NCBI GenBank assembly: GCA_021234155.1
Contig: JAJEKV010000915.1
Location: 1 to 64,000, forward strand
Reading direction: 5' to 3'
Source of the DNA: Isoetes taiwanensis
Lineage: Eukaryota; Streptophyta; Lycopodiopsida; Isoetales; Isoetaceae
DNA length: 64,000 bases
Shown here: positions 40,972 through 50,367 of the stretch, in pieces
Layout of the letters: each line of letters begins with the position of its first letter
Numbering within the stretch: position 1 is the first letter of the stretch
Translations under genes and position numbers: made by a program
Notes under the pieces: model-generated
Told to the model about the DNA's origin: nothing
Databases searched by the model: none
Seen by the model: only the letters and a program-made list of their open reading frames with translations

Positions 40972-41571
40972 TTAAACTTTTTTTCCTATTTTTAATAAAA
41001 TTTTTTCATTTTTATATAAAATACCTTTACCTTTGTATGGTTCAGGTGGTTTACAAGATCGAATTAATGCACAAAATTGTGTAGTATTTTGATATGAATT
41101 TCCAAAAATAAATAATTTAGTAAATTTTAAACAAAAAAAATTAATATTATTTAAAAATTGAAAATATATTTGATGACTATAACCAAGTCTTAAACGTAAA
41201 ATTTTTTTTTTTTTTATATCTAGTTGAAAAGCTCTATAACCAACACCAATAAATTTCATTTTTTTACAAAAAAAGTTTATTATAAGTTCGATTTCTATAT
41301 ATTTTATTAGTGCTATTGTAGTTCCTTGATAAGTTTTTAATTTTTTTTTTTCATTGCTTGAAATTTTAAAAAAAGGTGTTGTACTTATTACTAAAAAACG
41401 AAGTTTAGATATCCAAAAAAGTTTAGTTTTTAGTAAAAGATATTTTTTTTGTTTATTTAATAATTCAATAAATATTATAAATTGATTTTGTTTTGAATAT
41501 ATAAAAGATATAGTATTTTTTAATATTTTTATAATATGTTTTTTTTGAATTTTTTTAGTTTCTATTAGCAT
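40972..41571 (-). CDS. rpl6: Ribosomal protein L6
   Basis: Large-subunit protein, 199 residues. Diagnostic end: Cys-Lys-Pro-Pro-Glu-Pro-Tyr-Lys-Gly-Lys-Gly-Ile (about residues 173-184), with the Gly-Val-Gly-Tyr-Arg-Ala segment (about 108-113) and the Leu-Arg-Leu-Gly-Tyr-Ser-His stretch (about 126-132). Follows rps8 closely. Confidence 0.93.
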   Translation of the reverse strand: MLIETKKIQKKHIIKILKNTISFIYSKQNQFIIFIELLNKQKKYLLLKTKLFWISKLRFLVISTTPFFKISSNEKKKLKTYQGTTIALIKYIEIELIINFFCKKMKFIGVGYRAFQLDIKKKKILRLRLGYSHQIYFQFLNNINFFCLKFTKLFIFGNSYQNTTQFCALIRSCKPPEPYKGKGILYKNEKILLKIGKKV

Positions 41572-41579
41572 TTATTTTT

Positions 41580-41987
41580 TTAGTTTAAAATTATATAAAG
41601 TTCTCCACCAATTTTTAGTTTTTTACATTGATCAATTGTTTTTAAACCTTTATTAGTAGAAAAAATTAATAAAGCATTTTTTGAATTTATTTTCCATATT
41701 TGTTTAATTGTATAATAAAATCTATATCCTGGTTTAGATATTTGTTTTATGTTATTAATTACTGGTTTTCCATTAGTATATTTTAAAAAAATTTTTGTAA
41801 AATTATTATTATTTTTATTTAATTTTTTTATTTCAAATTGATTTTTATATCCTAAAATTAAATTTTCATTCCAAAGTATATCTAAAAAATTTTCACAAAT
41901 TTTTTTTTTTTTAAAAATTACAAAATTTCGTTTAGCTAATTGACCGTTATTTATTATTGTAAACATATTAGATAAATAATTTTTCAT
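41580..41987 (-). CDS. rps8: Ribosomal protein S8
   Basis: Small-subunit protein, 135 residues. The Ser-Lys-Pro-Gly-Tyr-Arg-Phe-Tyr segment in the second half and the end with Ile-Phe-Ser-Thr-Asn-Lys-Gly-Leu, Gly-Gly-Glu-Leu match S8 (the Ser-Thr and Gly-Gly-Glu/Gly-Glu positions are typical). It starts shortly after tRNA-Phe. Confidence 0.9.
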   Translation of the reverse strand: MKNYLSNMFTIINNGQLAKRNFVIFKKKKICENFLDILWNENLILGYKNQFEIKKLNKNNNNFTKIFLKYTNGKPVINNIKQISKPGYRFYYTIKQIWKINSKNALLIFSTNKGLKTIDQCKKLKIGGELYIILN

Positions 41988-42039
41988 TAATATTTTATTT
42001 ATTATATTATATTTTTTTAAATAAAAAAAATTTAAGTTT

Positions 42040-42112
42040 GCTTAAAGTCAGAGTTGAACTGACGGCCTAAGGATTTTCAGTCCTATGCTCTACCTTTCTG
42101 AGCTACTTAAGC
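42040..42112 (-). tRNA. trnF: tRNA-Phe(GAA)
   Basis: Acceptor GCTTAAG with a matching 3' strand (one G-U or mismatch), D arm GCTC...GAGC, anticodon stem TAGGA/TCCTT with loop CTGAAAA (GAA), T arm GTCAG-TTCAACT-CTGAC. Confidence 0.92.
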
Positions 42113-42164
42113 ATTTTTTTTAATTATTAAATATTTTTTTATACGATAAATTTATTATTAGATT

Positions 42165-42593
42165 TTAATATATATAATATATAAGTTTATGTTTATTAAA
42201 AAAATTGGTTTTAAAACGGTTTGGATTAAATGTTTTTATAATAATTTTTTTTATAAATTTATTTATTAAAAAAAATAGTAGATAAATTTTGATATCAGAA
42301 AATAAAAATTGTTTTATTTTTTTTAACCATATTAAAAATTTTTGAATTTTAAATATAAAAAGAGTAATTTGTTTTAAATAAAATGCTAATAAAAATTGTT
42401 CTTGTGCATTTTTATTAGCATTTGGAGAAGTTAATACAGAAATTTTATTCTGTTTTTTTTTATTTAAATGATAATAAATTGTTGTTAAATTTAAGGAGAA
42501 ATTTTTTTTTTTATAAATTTTACTTAGTAATTTTAATTTTTTTTTTAATAAAATTCTATTTTTTGATTTAATTTTTATATTTAATAAAAACAT
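42165..42593 (-). CDS. rps10: Ribosomal protein S10
   Basis: Protein of 142 residues. The N-terminal 80 residues follow the S10 layout: an initial Ile-Lys-Ile-Lys-Ser strand, then a helix, and the diagnostic Val-Leu-Thr-Ser-Pro-Asn-Ala-Asn-Lys-Asn-Ala-Gln-Glu-Gln-Phe segment (about residues 53-67), followed by a strand. The C-terminal 60 residues are a basic, hydrophobic extension. Sits between atp6 and tRNA-Phe. Confidence 0.75.
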   Translation of the reverse strand: MFLLNIKIKSKNRILLKKKLKLLSKIYKKKNFSLNLTTIYYHLNKKKQNKISVLTSPNANKNAQEQFLLAFYLKQITLFIFKIQKFLIWLKKIKQFLFSDIKIYLLFFLINKFIKKIIIKTFNPNRFKTNFFNKHKLIYYIY

Positions 42594-42610
42594 AAAATAT
42601 AAAATAAAAT

Positions 42611-43405
42611 TTAATGTAAATCTATACTATCGGTTAAATAAATACAAGTTAAAACAGTAAATACATAAGTTTGTATTAAAGCTACTCCTAATTCTAAACT
42701 AATAAGTAATATTAAAATTATTAAAGGTATTATATGAAAAATTGGAAATATATCATCAAATGATAAGAAAATCCAAGAAAATCCAATAATTACTTTTAAA
42801 AGACAATGTCCAGCCATTAAATTTATAAACAATCGAATGCCTAAACTAATAGGTTTTGATAAATATGAAATGAATTCAATTGGAATAAGTAAAAATGTTA
42901 ATAAAAACGATGTATTAACAGGTATAAATAATTGTATCATTTTATATTTATACTTTTGAAAACATATAATTATTGTTCCTATAAAAACAGAAAATGATAA
43001 TAAAAAAGTTATAATAAAATGACTTGTTATAGTAAAACTATAAGGAAGTAAACCTATTAAATTAGTAAGTAAAATTATATTAAATAAACAAAAAATGAAA
43101 GGTAAAAATTTTTGTGTATTTAAATTATTTCCTAAATTATCTATAATAAGTTGTGAAATTATTAAAATTAAATATTCTATTAATAATTGCCATCGATTAG
43201 GAATAAAAAAAATTATATTTTCTTGATTATTTTTATTAAATAAATAGTATGATTTTGGTGTTATGTAATATATTAATAATAAAATAAAAATAATTATAAA
43301 AAAATTAATTAAAAATAAATTTGTTATAGTAATATCAATTTTACTTTCATAAATTTCTAAGTTTAATATTGGAATAATTTCAAATTGTTCGATAGGGCTT
43401 TTCAT
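42611..43405 (-). CDS. atp6: ATP synthase F0 subunit 6
   Basis: Proton-channel subunit a, 264 residues. The essential Arg lies in the Leu-Gly-Ile-Arg-Leu-Phe-Ile-Asn-Leu-Met-Ala-Gly-His segment (about residues 186-198), and the C-terminal Leu-Glu-Leu-Gly-Val-Ala-Leu-Ile-Gln-Thr-Tyr-Val-Phe helix (about residues 237-249) is intact. Confidence 0.97.
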   Translation of the reverse strand: MKSPIEQFEIIPILNLEIYESKIDITITNLFLINFFIIIFILLLIYYITPKSYYLFNKNNQENIIFFIPNRWQLLIEYLILIISQLIIDNLGNNLNTQKFLPFIFCLFNIILLTNLIGLLPYSFTITSHFIITFLLSFSVFIGTIIICFQKYKYKMIQLFIPVNTSFLLTFLLIPIEFISYLSKPISLGIRLFINLMAGHCLLKVIIGFSWIFLSFDDIFPIFHIIPLIILILLISLELGVALIQTYVFTVLTCIYLTDSIDLH

Positions 43406-43432
43406 GTATTTTATTTTATATTATTATTTTTT

Positions 43433-46117
43433 TTAACAAATAATAATCTTATAAGAAAAAAAAATTGAAAACGATGGTTTAAAAAATTGGTATAAAAGAA
43501 AAAATCCTAAAAAAGTATTAATTGTTGATTGTTTTAATTTTATAGGTTTATATAATTTTCCAACTAATGTTTTTTCAAAACATGTAATTTTGATAAGACG
43601 AAGGTAATAAAATGTTGATATTACACTTAATAAAATTGTTATTAAAGATATTAAAAAAATTTGAGCTTCAATACTTGTAAAAAATACATCTATTTTAGTT
43701 AAAAAACCAATAAATGGAGGTAATCCTGCTAAAGAAAAAAGTGATATTTGGAATATAATTGTTAAAATTGGATTAGTTTTTCTTAATAAAACAATATCAA
43801 TAAAATCTTTATTTTGTTTTTTTATATATCTAGTTTTTTTTAATTTTATTGAAATTAAATTAGACCATGTAGTTAAACTTGCACTTAAATAAATTATTAA
43901 ATAAAAAAGTGTTGTTTTAATAGCATTTAGTGTTCCAATTGAAAATGTTAATAATAAATATCCTATATTATTTATTGAACTATATGCTAATAAACTTTTT
44001 AGTTTTCGTTCAGTTAATCCAGCAAATGAGCCTACAAAAATACTAAAGATTGAAACAAAAATTAGTAATTGATATAAAGAATTAATAATTAAATTATAAA
44101 ATCCATAATAAAAAATTTTTATTAAAATTGTTATAATACTAAATTTTGTAATAACAGCAAAAAAAATTGTAGAACTGGTTAATGATCCTTCATAAATATC
44201 TAAAGACCATAAATGAAAAGGTGCAATAGCTAATTTAAAAAAAAAGCTAATCAAAATAAGAACTAATGCTGATTGTGTTAATAAAGATTCTTTATTAGTT
44301 TTTATTAAAAATTTTTTATTTGAAATAAATTTTTTATCTATTATTTTTGTTTGTTTTTTTAATTCAGTTAGAGATTCTAAATTTATTTTTTTAAAATTTT
44401 TTATAGCTTTACACATTTTATTTTCTGTTTTATTTGTTTGTTTAATATCATCACAAGTTTTTTGTAATTTTTTTTTTAAAATAGTTTCTCTCAGAGTTTC
44501 TATTTCCCAATATTTTTTATATCTTTCAAATATATATTTACAAACAGGTGTATTAGTTATATTTTCATCATTATTTTTGTTACAAGTTTTAAAAAGTTGA
44601 TCGAAAAATATTTCTTCATGAGTTTTTGGTGTAATTTTAAAACGATTTCTATGGTATAAAATTATTTCATGTAAATATTTATCAAATATATTTAAAGGTA
44701 ATACTTGTTTATAAGTATATAATACTTTTTGAATCATTATTTGCCTTTTATTATTTTCTTCATTTATTGCATTTAAATAATTTTCAAGTTGTGTTTCACA
44801 AAACCAACATTTTGGATTTTTTTTAGCTAATATTGTATTTTTATTAGGATAAAAAAACGCATAATCTATTTTTGTATAAATTTTCCATAATTCTTCTTTT
44901 AAATCATTTTCTTTTTTTATTTTTTTTTCATCAAAAACTCCAAAATTGGTTAATAAGGTTAAACAAAATTCACAATGAATAGAGTCAAATTCAATAATAT
45001 CGCATATTATTACTTGTCTATATGCCTCAAAAAATTTAATAATCATTATTTGATTTTTAATAGATAATAATGATAAATTGGGACTATTCTTAATATTTAT
45101 ATTTAAATAAGCTAAATTCTTATTTTCAAATTTACAAGATCCACAATAAAACAATATTAGTAATTTTAATGTGCTGTTAATTAAAATAGATAATAATTCA
45201 TTATTATTATCATTATATGTACATATAGTAGATTTATTTGAATTTAATAAAAATTCTATTTTATTTAAAATTTCTGATAAAATTAAATTATTGATTTTTA
45301 TTTTTAAAAAAATATTAAAAAAAAATATATAAAACCCTAATAAAATAAATAAACCTGAAATTCCGTATAAAAGACTCCATCCTAATAAAAAATATGCAGC
45401 AGAAAGAGCACCTAAAATAAAATATTTTAATCCACTTTCAATAGAATATAAGGAATTTTTTTTAAATCCTGATAATATATAAATAGATAAACTTTGTAAT
45501 TCAAGTGTTAAAAAAATAGTTCCAAAATCATTTGCTGTTATAAGCATAGTTAATCCTAATATTGCATATAAAAGTAATAATTCATATTCAATACTATTAA
45601 TTTTATTTTCTATTAAATAATCTTGTAAAAAATAAATGCATAAACCTGAAGTAAAAATTATAATAAGTTTAGCAATAAAACCTAAAAAATTTGAAAAAAA
45701 AGCAAATTCTAAAGAAATATATTTTATAATAATTAAATTTTCATTAAAATATAAAAAAAAAGTTAAAATTATAATTAATACACAAAGAGAAATTATTGAA
45801 AATTGTATTAAAATATTGTTATAAATTCTATTATAAATTATTAAACTACAATGTATTATAATTATAATAGCTGTAAATGCAAAAAAAAATTCAGGTATTA
45901 AAGATAATTTATATAATTTTATATTAAAAATATTATTAAAAAAATTTTTATTAGTTATTTGAAGTGAATTAATTTCTTTTATCATTGTTATACAAAAGAA
46001 TGAAAAGTAACAAGTATAATGTTCACAATTTACATTAAATAGTATAGTTTTTGTTTCATGAAATACATAAAAAATTTTTTTTATAATTAGAATATTATTG
46101 TAATAAATTAATTTCAT
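43433..46117 (-). CDS. nad2: NADH dehydrogenase subunit 2 with a large in-frame insertion
   Basis: Complex I antiporter-like subunit. The open frame is 894 residues, against the usual about 490-500. Residues about 75-255 and 613-894 are typical Nad2 membrane sequence: Glu-Leu-Gln-Ser-Leu-Ser-Ile-Tyr-Ile-Leu and Gly-Leu-Lys-Tyr-Phe-Ile-Leu-Gly-Ala-Leu-Ser before the insertion, and Phe-Phe-Phe-Lys-Leu-Ala-Ile-Ala-Pro-Phe-His-Leu-Trp after it. Between them (about residues 256-612; 45352-44282) is a mostly hydrophilic insertion with CxxC pairs at 325/328, 382/385 and 437/440. The ATG at 45985 (residue 45) gives a more normal N-terminus than the first ATG. No intron signals that I can see; it could also be an intron-like element read in frame. 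Confidence 0.9.
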   Translation of the reverse strand: MKLIYYNNILIIKKIFYVFHETKTILFNVNCEHYTCYFSFFCITMIKEINSLQITNKNFFNNIFNIKLYKLSLIPEFFFAFTAIIIIIHCSLIIYNRIYNNILIQFSIISLCVLIIILTFFLYFNENLIIIKYISLEFAFFSNFLGFIAKLIIIFTSGLCIYFLQDYLIENKINSIEYELLLLYAILGLTMLITANDFGTIFLTLELQSLSIYILSGFKKNSLYSIESGLKYFILGALSAAYFLLGWSLLYGISGLFILLGFYIFFFNIFLKIKINNLILSEILNKIEFLLNSNKSTICTYNDNNNELLSILINSTLKLLILFYCGSCKFENKNLAYLNINIKNSPNLSLLSIKNQIMIIKFFEAYRQVIICDIIEFDSIHCEFCLTLLTNFGVFDEKKIKKENDLKEELWKIYTKIDYAFFYPNKNTILAKKNPKCWFCETQLENYLNAINEENNKRQIMIQKVLYTYKQVLPLNIFDKYLHEIILYHRNRFKITPKTHEEIFFDQLFKTCNKNNDENITNTPVCKYIFERYKKYWEIETLRETILKKKLQKTCDDIKQTNKTENKMCKAIKNFKKINLESLTELKKQTKIIDKKFISNKKFLIKTNKESLLTQSALVLILISFFFKLAIAPFHLWSLDIYEGSLTSSTIFFAVITKFSIITILIKIFYYGFYNLIINSLYQLLIFVSIFSIFVGSFAGLTERKLKSLLAYSSINNIGYLLLTFSIGTLNAIKTTLFYLIIYLSASLTTWSNLISIKLKKTRYIKKQNKDFIDIVLLRKTNPILTIIFQISLFSLAGLPPFIGFLTKIDVFFTSIEAQIFLISLITILLSVISTFYYLRLIKITCFEKTLVGKLYKPIKLKQSTINTFLGFFLLYQFFKPSFSIFFSYKIIIC

Positions 46118-46126
46118 TAAATTTTT

Positions 46127-46705
46127 TTAATTAAAAAATTCTGGAGTTTCCCAAACAGATAGAAATTTAAATGTACGAAATTCTTGAGATAATTCTAATG
46201 GTTCTCTTACTATATTTTTTTTAATTTCATTATAACGTGTTTCTATAAAACCTGTTAAAGGAAAATTTTTTCTAAAAGGAAAACCTTCAAACCCATAATC
46301 AGTAAGAAGTCTATTTAAATTTAAATGATTATAAAAAAAAATACCAAACATATCCCAAATTTCTGCTTCATACCATTTAGCAGCAAAAAATATTCCTATA
46401 ATTGAATATATTGGATTTAATTCATTTATAAAAAGTTTGATTTTTAAACGATTATTGTATCTTACACTAAGAAGTTCATAAACAATTTTAAATCTATATT
46501 TTTTTTCAGGATAGTCAATTGCAGAAATACAACTTAAAATTTTAAATTGATATAAAATATGATATTTAAAAAAAATTAAAATGTTTGGAAATAGTTTTTG
46601 ATTTAAAATAAGACTTATATCATTTTCAGTAAATTGAAATCTAATAATAGGATATAATTTTTTAAAAGCATTAATTTGTTTATAAATTAAATAGTTTTTA
46701 AACAA
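46127..46705 (-). CDS. nad9: NADH dehydrogenase subunit 9
   Basis: Complex I 30-kDa subunit of the matrix arm, 192 residues. The Ala-Lys-Trp-Tyr-Glu-Ala-Glu-Ile-Trp-Asp-Met-Phe-Gly-Ile segment and the Leu-Leu-Thr-Asp-Tyr-Gly-Phe-Glu-Gly-Phe-Pro-Phe-Arg-Lys-Asn-Phe-Pro-Leu motif are diagnostic. It ends 9 bases before nad2 starts. Confidence 0.97.
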   Translation of the reverse strand: MFKNYLIYKQINAFKKLYPIIRFQFTENDISLILNQKLFPNILIFFKYHILYQFKILSCISAIDYPEKKYRFKIVYELLSVRYNNRLKIKLFINELNPIYSIIGIFFAAKWYEAEIWDMFGIFFYNHLNLNRLLTDYGFEGFPFRKNFPLTGFIETRYNEIKKNIVREPLELSQEFRTFKFLSVWETPEFFN

Positions 46706-46749
46706 TTTTTTTTAAATAAAAAATATTTATAATATAGTAATTATCTTTT

Positions 46750-46947
46750 TTATTTAAAATATTTTTTTTGATTTTTTAAAAAATGTTGATAAAAAATAGT
46801 AGAGTTTTTATTAAAATCTTCGATAAAAATAAATGTTTTTATACTTTTTTTTATAAATGTAAATTGATTTAATGGACTTAAAAAACAATTTTTATAGTAA
46901 AAATTTAAACTACCATTTGGAAAAATTATAATATTTTTTAATTTCAT
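46750..46947 (-). CDS. Unrecognised 65-residue ORF between nad7 and nad9
   Basis: Small basic protein in a tight gene block: it starts 25 bases after nad7 ends and stops 44 bases before nad9 starts, so it is probably a gene. The beginning has a Pro-Asn-Gly-Ser segment (residues 10-13) and the end is rich in Lys and aromatic residues. The layout faintly recalls a mitochondrial L31, but no zinc or other signature supports it. Confidence 0.5.
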   Translation of the reverse strand: MKLKNIIIFPNGSLNFYYKNCFLSPLNQFTFIKKSIKTFIFIEDFNKNSTIFYQHFLKNQKKYFK

Positions 46948-46972
46948 TTTTTTTTTTAGTTTTTATTAATTT

Positions 46973-48166
46973 TTATCTATCAATTTCTCCAAAAACAATA
47001 TCTTTAGTTCCAATAATAGTTACTATATCAGCAATCATATGATTTTTAGAAACAAAATTTAATGCTTGTAAATTTGCAAATCCAGGCGATTTAATTTTAC
47101 AACGATAAGGTTTATTTGTATTATTTGAAACAATATAAACACCAAATTCTCCTTTAGGAGCTTCAGTTCCTATATAAGTTTCATTTGTTGGAATTGTAAA
47201 GTTTTGTGTAAAAAGTTTAAAATGATGAATTAAAGATTCCATTGAATGTTTCATATCATTTTTAGTAGGTAAAACTATTTTATAATTTTCTGTTTTTAAA
47301 GTTCCATAAGGGATTTTAAAAATAGATTGTTCAATTATATTTAAAGATTGTTTCATTTCAAATATACGAATTAAATATCTGTCAAAACAATCTCCGTTAG
47401 TTCCTAGACTAATATTAAAGTTTAATAGTTTGTATATTTCATAAGGTTGGCTTTTACGTAAATCCCAATTTACTCCTGAACCTCTAAGCATAACTCCACT
47501 TAATCCAAAATTATAAACATTTTCTGTTGATATAATACCTATATCAACTAAACGTTGTTTCCAAATTCGATTATAAGTTAACATTTCTTCGATTTCAATA
47601 ATTCTAGTTCGAAATTGTTTTAAAAAAATATAAATATCAATTAACAATCCTTTTGGTAAATCACAATAAATTCCTCCTGGTCTAAAAAATGCTGCATGCA
47701 TACGAGCACCAGAAATACGTTCATAAAATTCCATTAGTTTTTCACGTTCTTCAAAAGACCATAAAAATGGAGTCATAGCGCCTACATCCATAGCATGGCA
47801 GCCAATAGCTAATAAATGATTTAAAATTCGAGTAATTTCTGCTAATATTACTCTAATATATTGTACTCGTTTTTTTATTTTACATTTTAATAATTTTTCA
47901 ATAGCTAAACAATATGAATGCTCTTGACTTAACATAGAAACATAATCAAGTCTATCAAAATAAGGTAAAGCTTGAAGATAATTTTTATATTCAATTAATT
48001 TTTCAGTACCTCGATGAAGTAAACCAATATGTGGTATAGCACGTTTTATTATTTCACCGTTCAGTTCTAATATAAGTCTTAATACACCATGCGCTGCTGG
48101 ATGTTGAGGTCCAAAATTTAACGAAAAATTTTTTATTTTATGGAGTAATAAATTTTTTTTTAACAC
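46973..48166 (-). CDS. nad7: NADH dehydrogenase subunit 7
   Basis: Complex I 49-kDa subunit at the quinone site, 397 residues. The N-terminal [14 protein letters not shown] motif and [12 protein letters not shown] are intact, as is the C-terminal Asp-Ile-Val-Phe-Gly-Glu-Ile-Asp-Arg end. Confidence 0.98.
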   Translation of the reverse strand: MLKKNLLLHKIKNFSLNFGPQHPAAHGVLRLILELNGEIIKRAIPHIGLLHRGTEKLIEYKNYLQALPYFDRLDYVSMLSQEHSYCLAIEKLLKCKIKKRVQYIRVILAEITRILNHLLAIGCHAMDVGAMTPFLWSFEEREKLMEFYERISGARMHAAFFRPGGIYCDLPKGLLIDIYIFLKQFRTRIIEIEEMLTYNRIWKQRLVDIGIISTENVYNFGLSGVMLRGSGVNWDLRKSQPYEIYKLLNFNISLGTNGDCFDRYLIRIFEMKQSLNIIEQSIFKIPYGTLKTENYKIVLPTKNDMKHSMESLIHHFKLFTQNFTIPTNETYIGTEAPKGEFGVYIVSNNTNKPYRCKIKSPGFANLQALNFVSKNHMIADIVTIIGTKDIVFGEIDR

Positions 48167-48179
48167 AAAATTTAGTATT

Positions 48180-48590
48180 TTAATTAAATATTAATGTTTT
48201 AATTGGTAGTTTTGCTCCTCCAAGTTTTAAAGCATCTAATATTATACTTTCTTTTATTTTTCCACATACTTCAAATAATACAGTTCCTCTTTTTATTTTT
48301 ACAGCCCAAAAAGAAATAGAACCTTTACCTTTACCCATTCTTGCTTCTTTTGGTTTAGAAGTTATTGCTAAATCAGGAAAAATTCTTATCCAAACTTTTA
48401 TTTGTCTTTTTGTTTTTCGAGATATTGCTTGTCGTGCAGCTTCAATTTGTTTTGCATTTATAATTCCAGAAGTTTTTGCTTTTAAACCTATATCACCAAA
48501 TTTTAATTTAGTTGATTTAAATTCAAATTTATGAATTTTTCCTTTTCGGATTTTTTTAAAATGTTTAATAGTTTTTGGTTGTAAAAACAT
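48180..48590 (-). CDS. rpl16: Ribosomal protein L16
   Basis: Large-subunit protein of 136 residues, family length. The Ile-Glu-Ala-Ala-Arg-Gln-Ala-Ile segment, the Arg-Ile-Phe-Pro-Asp stretch and the Arg-Met-Gly-Lys-Gly-Lys-Gly-Ser motif (about residues 83-90) are diagnostic. Ends 13 bases before nad7 starts. Confidence 0.97.
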   Translation of the reverse strand: MFLQPKTIKHFKKIRKGKIHKFEFKSTKLKFGDIGLKAKTSGIINAKQIEAARQAISRKTKRQIKVWIRIFPDLAITSKPKEARMGKGKGSISFWAVKIKRGTVLFEVCGKIKESIILDALKLGGAKLPIKTLIFN

Positions 48591-48604
48591 TTATATGATT
48601 TTTT

Positions 48605-49303
48605 TTAAACGTAACCGCAAAAAAGTTCATCAGGTCGGCAAATAAAAGATGTAAGATCATAACATAATTTTTTTATTTTATTTTTTGTTTCTGCTTCACT
48701 AATTTCTTTTAATAATAACATTTGTATTGCTAAAGATTGATGTTTAAAACCTTCAATTTCTTGATATTTTGTTTTTAATATACGTTTTTTAGTAAAATCT
48801 CTAATTCGAAAATTTATTAATCGCATATTATTATTTAAACAAAATTTACTTCGTAAATTTGATAAATTATAAGTTTTTTCAATATTAAATATGTAACTAT
48901 TTAATTCTTTTTTGATATAATTAAAGTAATTTCGTAATTCAAGTTGAAAAATTGCACCGTTTTCGAAGATATGATGTTGTAACAAAATATAATATTCCAT
49001 TTTTCTAAAACATGGCATAAACAAAAGTTGTAATAATTCACGAGAAACAAAATAATCTTCATAAAATTCATATTGTTGAAATTTTAAAAAAAGTCTTTTT
49101 AATATATTTTTTTTTTTTCTTAAATCAGATAATAAACATTCAGTTACTAAAGATCCGTATAGTTCAGGATCTCTTTTAGGATGAATATCTCGATCTTTTG
49201 TATAATATATTTTTATAAATTTAAAAGTACGTTGTAATAATTTTATATAAGTTTTATGTAATAAAGTTCTACAAATTCTATCAGATTTTAATTTTTTTTT
49301 CAT
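48605..49303 (-). CDS. Unrecognised 232-residue ORF in the usual rps3 position
   Basis: A basic, soluble-looking protein between cox3 and rpl16, rich in Lys, Arg, Leu and aromatic residues. It is kept open in a compact block, so it is probably a real gene. Genes directly upstream of rpl16 are usually rps3, and mitochondrial S3 proteins can be very divergent. I do not see a clear KH-domain or C-terminal S3 motif, so I leave the name open. Confidence 0.6.
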   Translation of the reverse strand: MKKKLKSDRICRTLLHKTYIKLLQRTFKFIKIYYTKDRDIHPKRDPELYGSLVTECLLSDLRKKKNILKRLFLKFQQYEFYEDYFVSRELLQLLFMPCFRKMEYYILLQHHIFENGAIFQLELRNYFNYIKKELNSYIFNIEKTYNLSNLRSKFCLNNNMRLINFRIRDFTKKRILKTKYQEIEGFKHQSLAIQMLLLKEISEAETKNKIKKLCYDLTSFICRPDELFCGYV

Positions 49304-49331
49304 AAAATTATATAAAAGTTATTTTTTTTAA

Positions 49332-50153
49332 TTATTGGCCCCACCAATATAAACTTCCTAATAAAAATATCCATACAACATCAACAAAATGCCAATACCA
49401 AATTGCTGCTTCAAATCCAAAATGATGTGTACTTGTAAAATGATTTAATATTATACGTATTAAAGAAATTGATAGCGCAAAGGTTCCTATTATTACGTGA
49501 AAGCCATGAAATCCTGTTGTTAAATAAAAACAAGATCCAAAAATACTATCACTAATATTAAATGGTGCATTTTTATATTCTAAACTTTGTAAAAAAGTAA
49601 ATAATAAAGCTAAAATAATAGTAGTTAGAATTGCTATAATATTATGCTTTTTAGCTTTTGTTAATATAGCATGATGTGCCCAGGTTACTGTTGCACCTGA
49701 ACTAAGTAATAAAAATGTATTTGTTAAAGGTATTCCCTTTAAAATTATGGGAATAATTGATTTAGGAGGCCAGATATTTCCAATATTAAAAACGGGAGAA
49801 AGGCTAGAATGAAAAAATGCCCAAAAAAAAGCAAAAAAAAACATAATTTCAGAAATAATAAATAAAAGCATCCCAAGTCGAAGTCCTTTTTGAACTATTA
49901 TTTTATGTTGTTCTTCAAAAGTTGCTTCTCTAATTATATCACGCCACCAAATTGAAGTTATATATATTAATAAAAACAAACCATTTAAAAAAAGTACCCA
50001 TCCACCTTTTAAATGTTGTATCCAAGTAACAAAGCCTATAGTTACCATAAATAAACTAAAAGAAGTTATTAACGGCCAAGGACTTGGATCTATTAAATGA
50101 TATGAATGTTTTGTAAAAAGTCTTAATTTTTTATTTTTTGTTGTAAACAACAT
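49332..50153 (-). CDS. cox3: Cytochrome c oxidase subunit 3
   Basis: Complex IV membrane subunit, 273 residues. The N-terminal His-Leu-Ile-Asp-Pro-Ser-Pro-Trp-Pro start, the Phe-Ala-Phe-Phe-Trp-Ala-Phe-Phe-His-Ser-Ser segment, Phe-His-Gly-Phe-His-Val and the Trp-Tyr-Trp-His-Phe-Val-Asp-Val-Val-Trp end are all intact. Its first about 40 codons are the source of the start of the chimeric ORF at 9986-11976. Confidence 0.98.
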   Translation of the reverse strand: MLFTTKNKKLRLFTKHSYHLIDPSPWPLITSFSLFMVTIGFVTWIQHLKGGWVLFLNGLFLLIYITSIWWRDIIREATFEEQHKIIVQKGLRLGMLLFIISEIMFFFAFFWAFFHSSLSPVFNIGNIWPPKSIIPIILKGIPLTNTFLLLSSGATVTWAHHAILTKAKKHNIIAILTTIILALLFTFLQSLEYKNAPFNISDSIFGSCFYLTTGFHGFHVIIGTFALSISLIRIILNHFTSTHHFGFEAAIWYWHFVDVVWIFLLGSLYWWGQ

Positions 50154-50159
50154 AATTTT

Positions 50160-50303
50160 TTGATTGTTTACTGTTTACTAAACTTTTTGTAAGTTTTATA
50201 AAAAGAATTTGATTTCATATGTTTAAATCAATTCTTTTTCTCAATTTTCTAGTCTTTTTTTTCATCAATTTTTTTTCTCTCTTTAAGGAGTAATAAAAAT
50301 TAT
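50160..50303. repeat. One unit of the cox2-leader 149-bp repeat between cob and cox3
   Basis: The stretch with TTTACTAAACTTTTTGTAAG, ATATGTTTAAATCAATT and CTTTAAGGAGTAATAAAA matches the tandem units at 27.5-28.1 kb. It lies between the end of the leftmost array cob and the start of cox3, so it could be the shared leader copied by recombination. Confidence 0.85.
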
Positions 50304-50367
50304 TTTACAATTATTTAAAATTATTTAGTAAGTTTTTAGAAAATAATGCCCTTACAAGGTTAAATTG

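Noticed and set aside
44282-45352. Group I or II intron in nad2
   Set aside because: The segment is open and in frame with both sides, and I see no intron-encoded protein motif (LAGLIDADG, reverse transcriptase) or typical intron borders. Not excluded without cDNA.
45636-45824. Plus-strand frame of 62 codons
   Set aside because: Antisense to conserved nad2 sequence.
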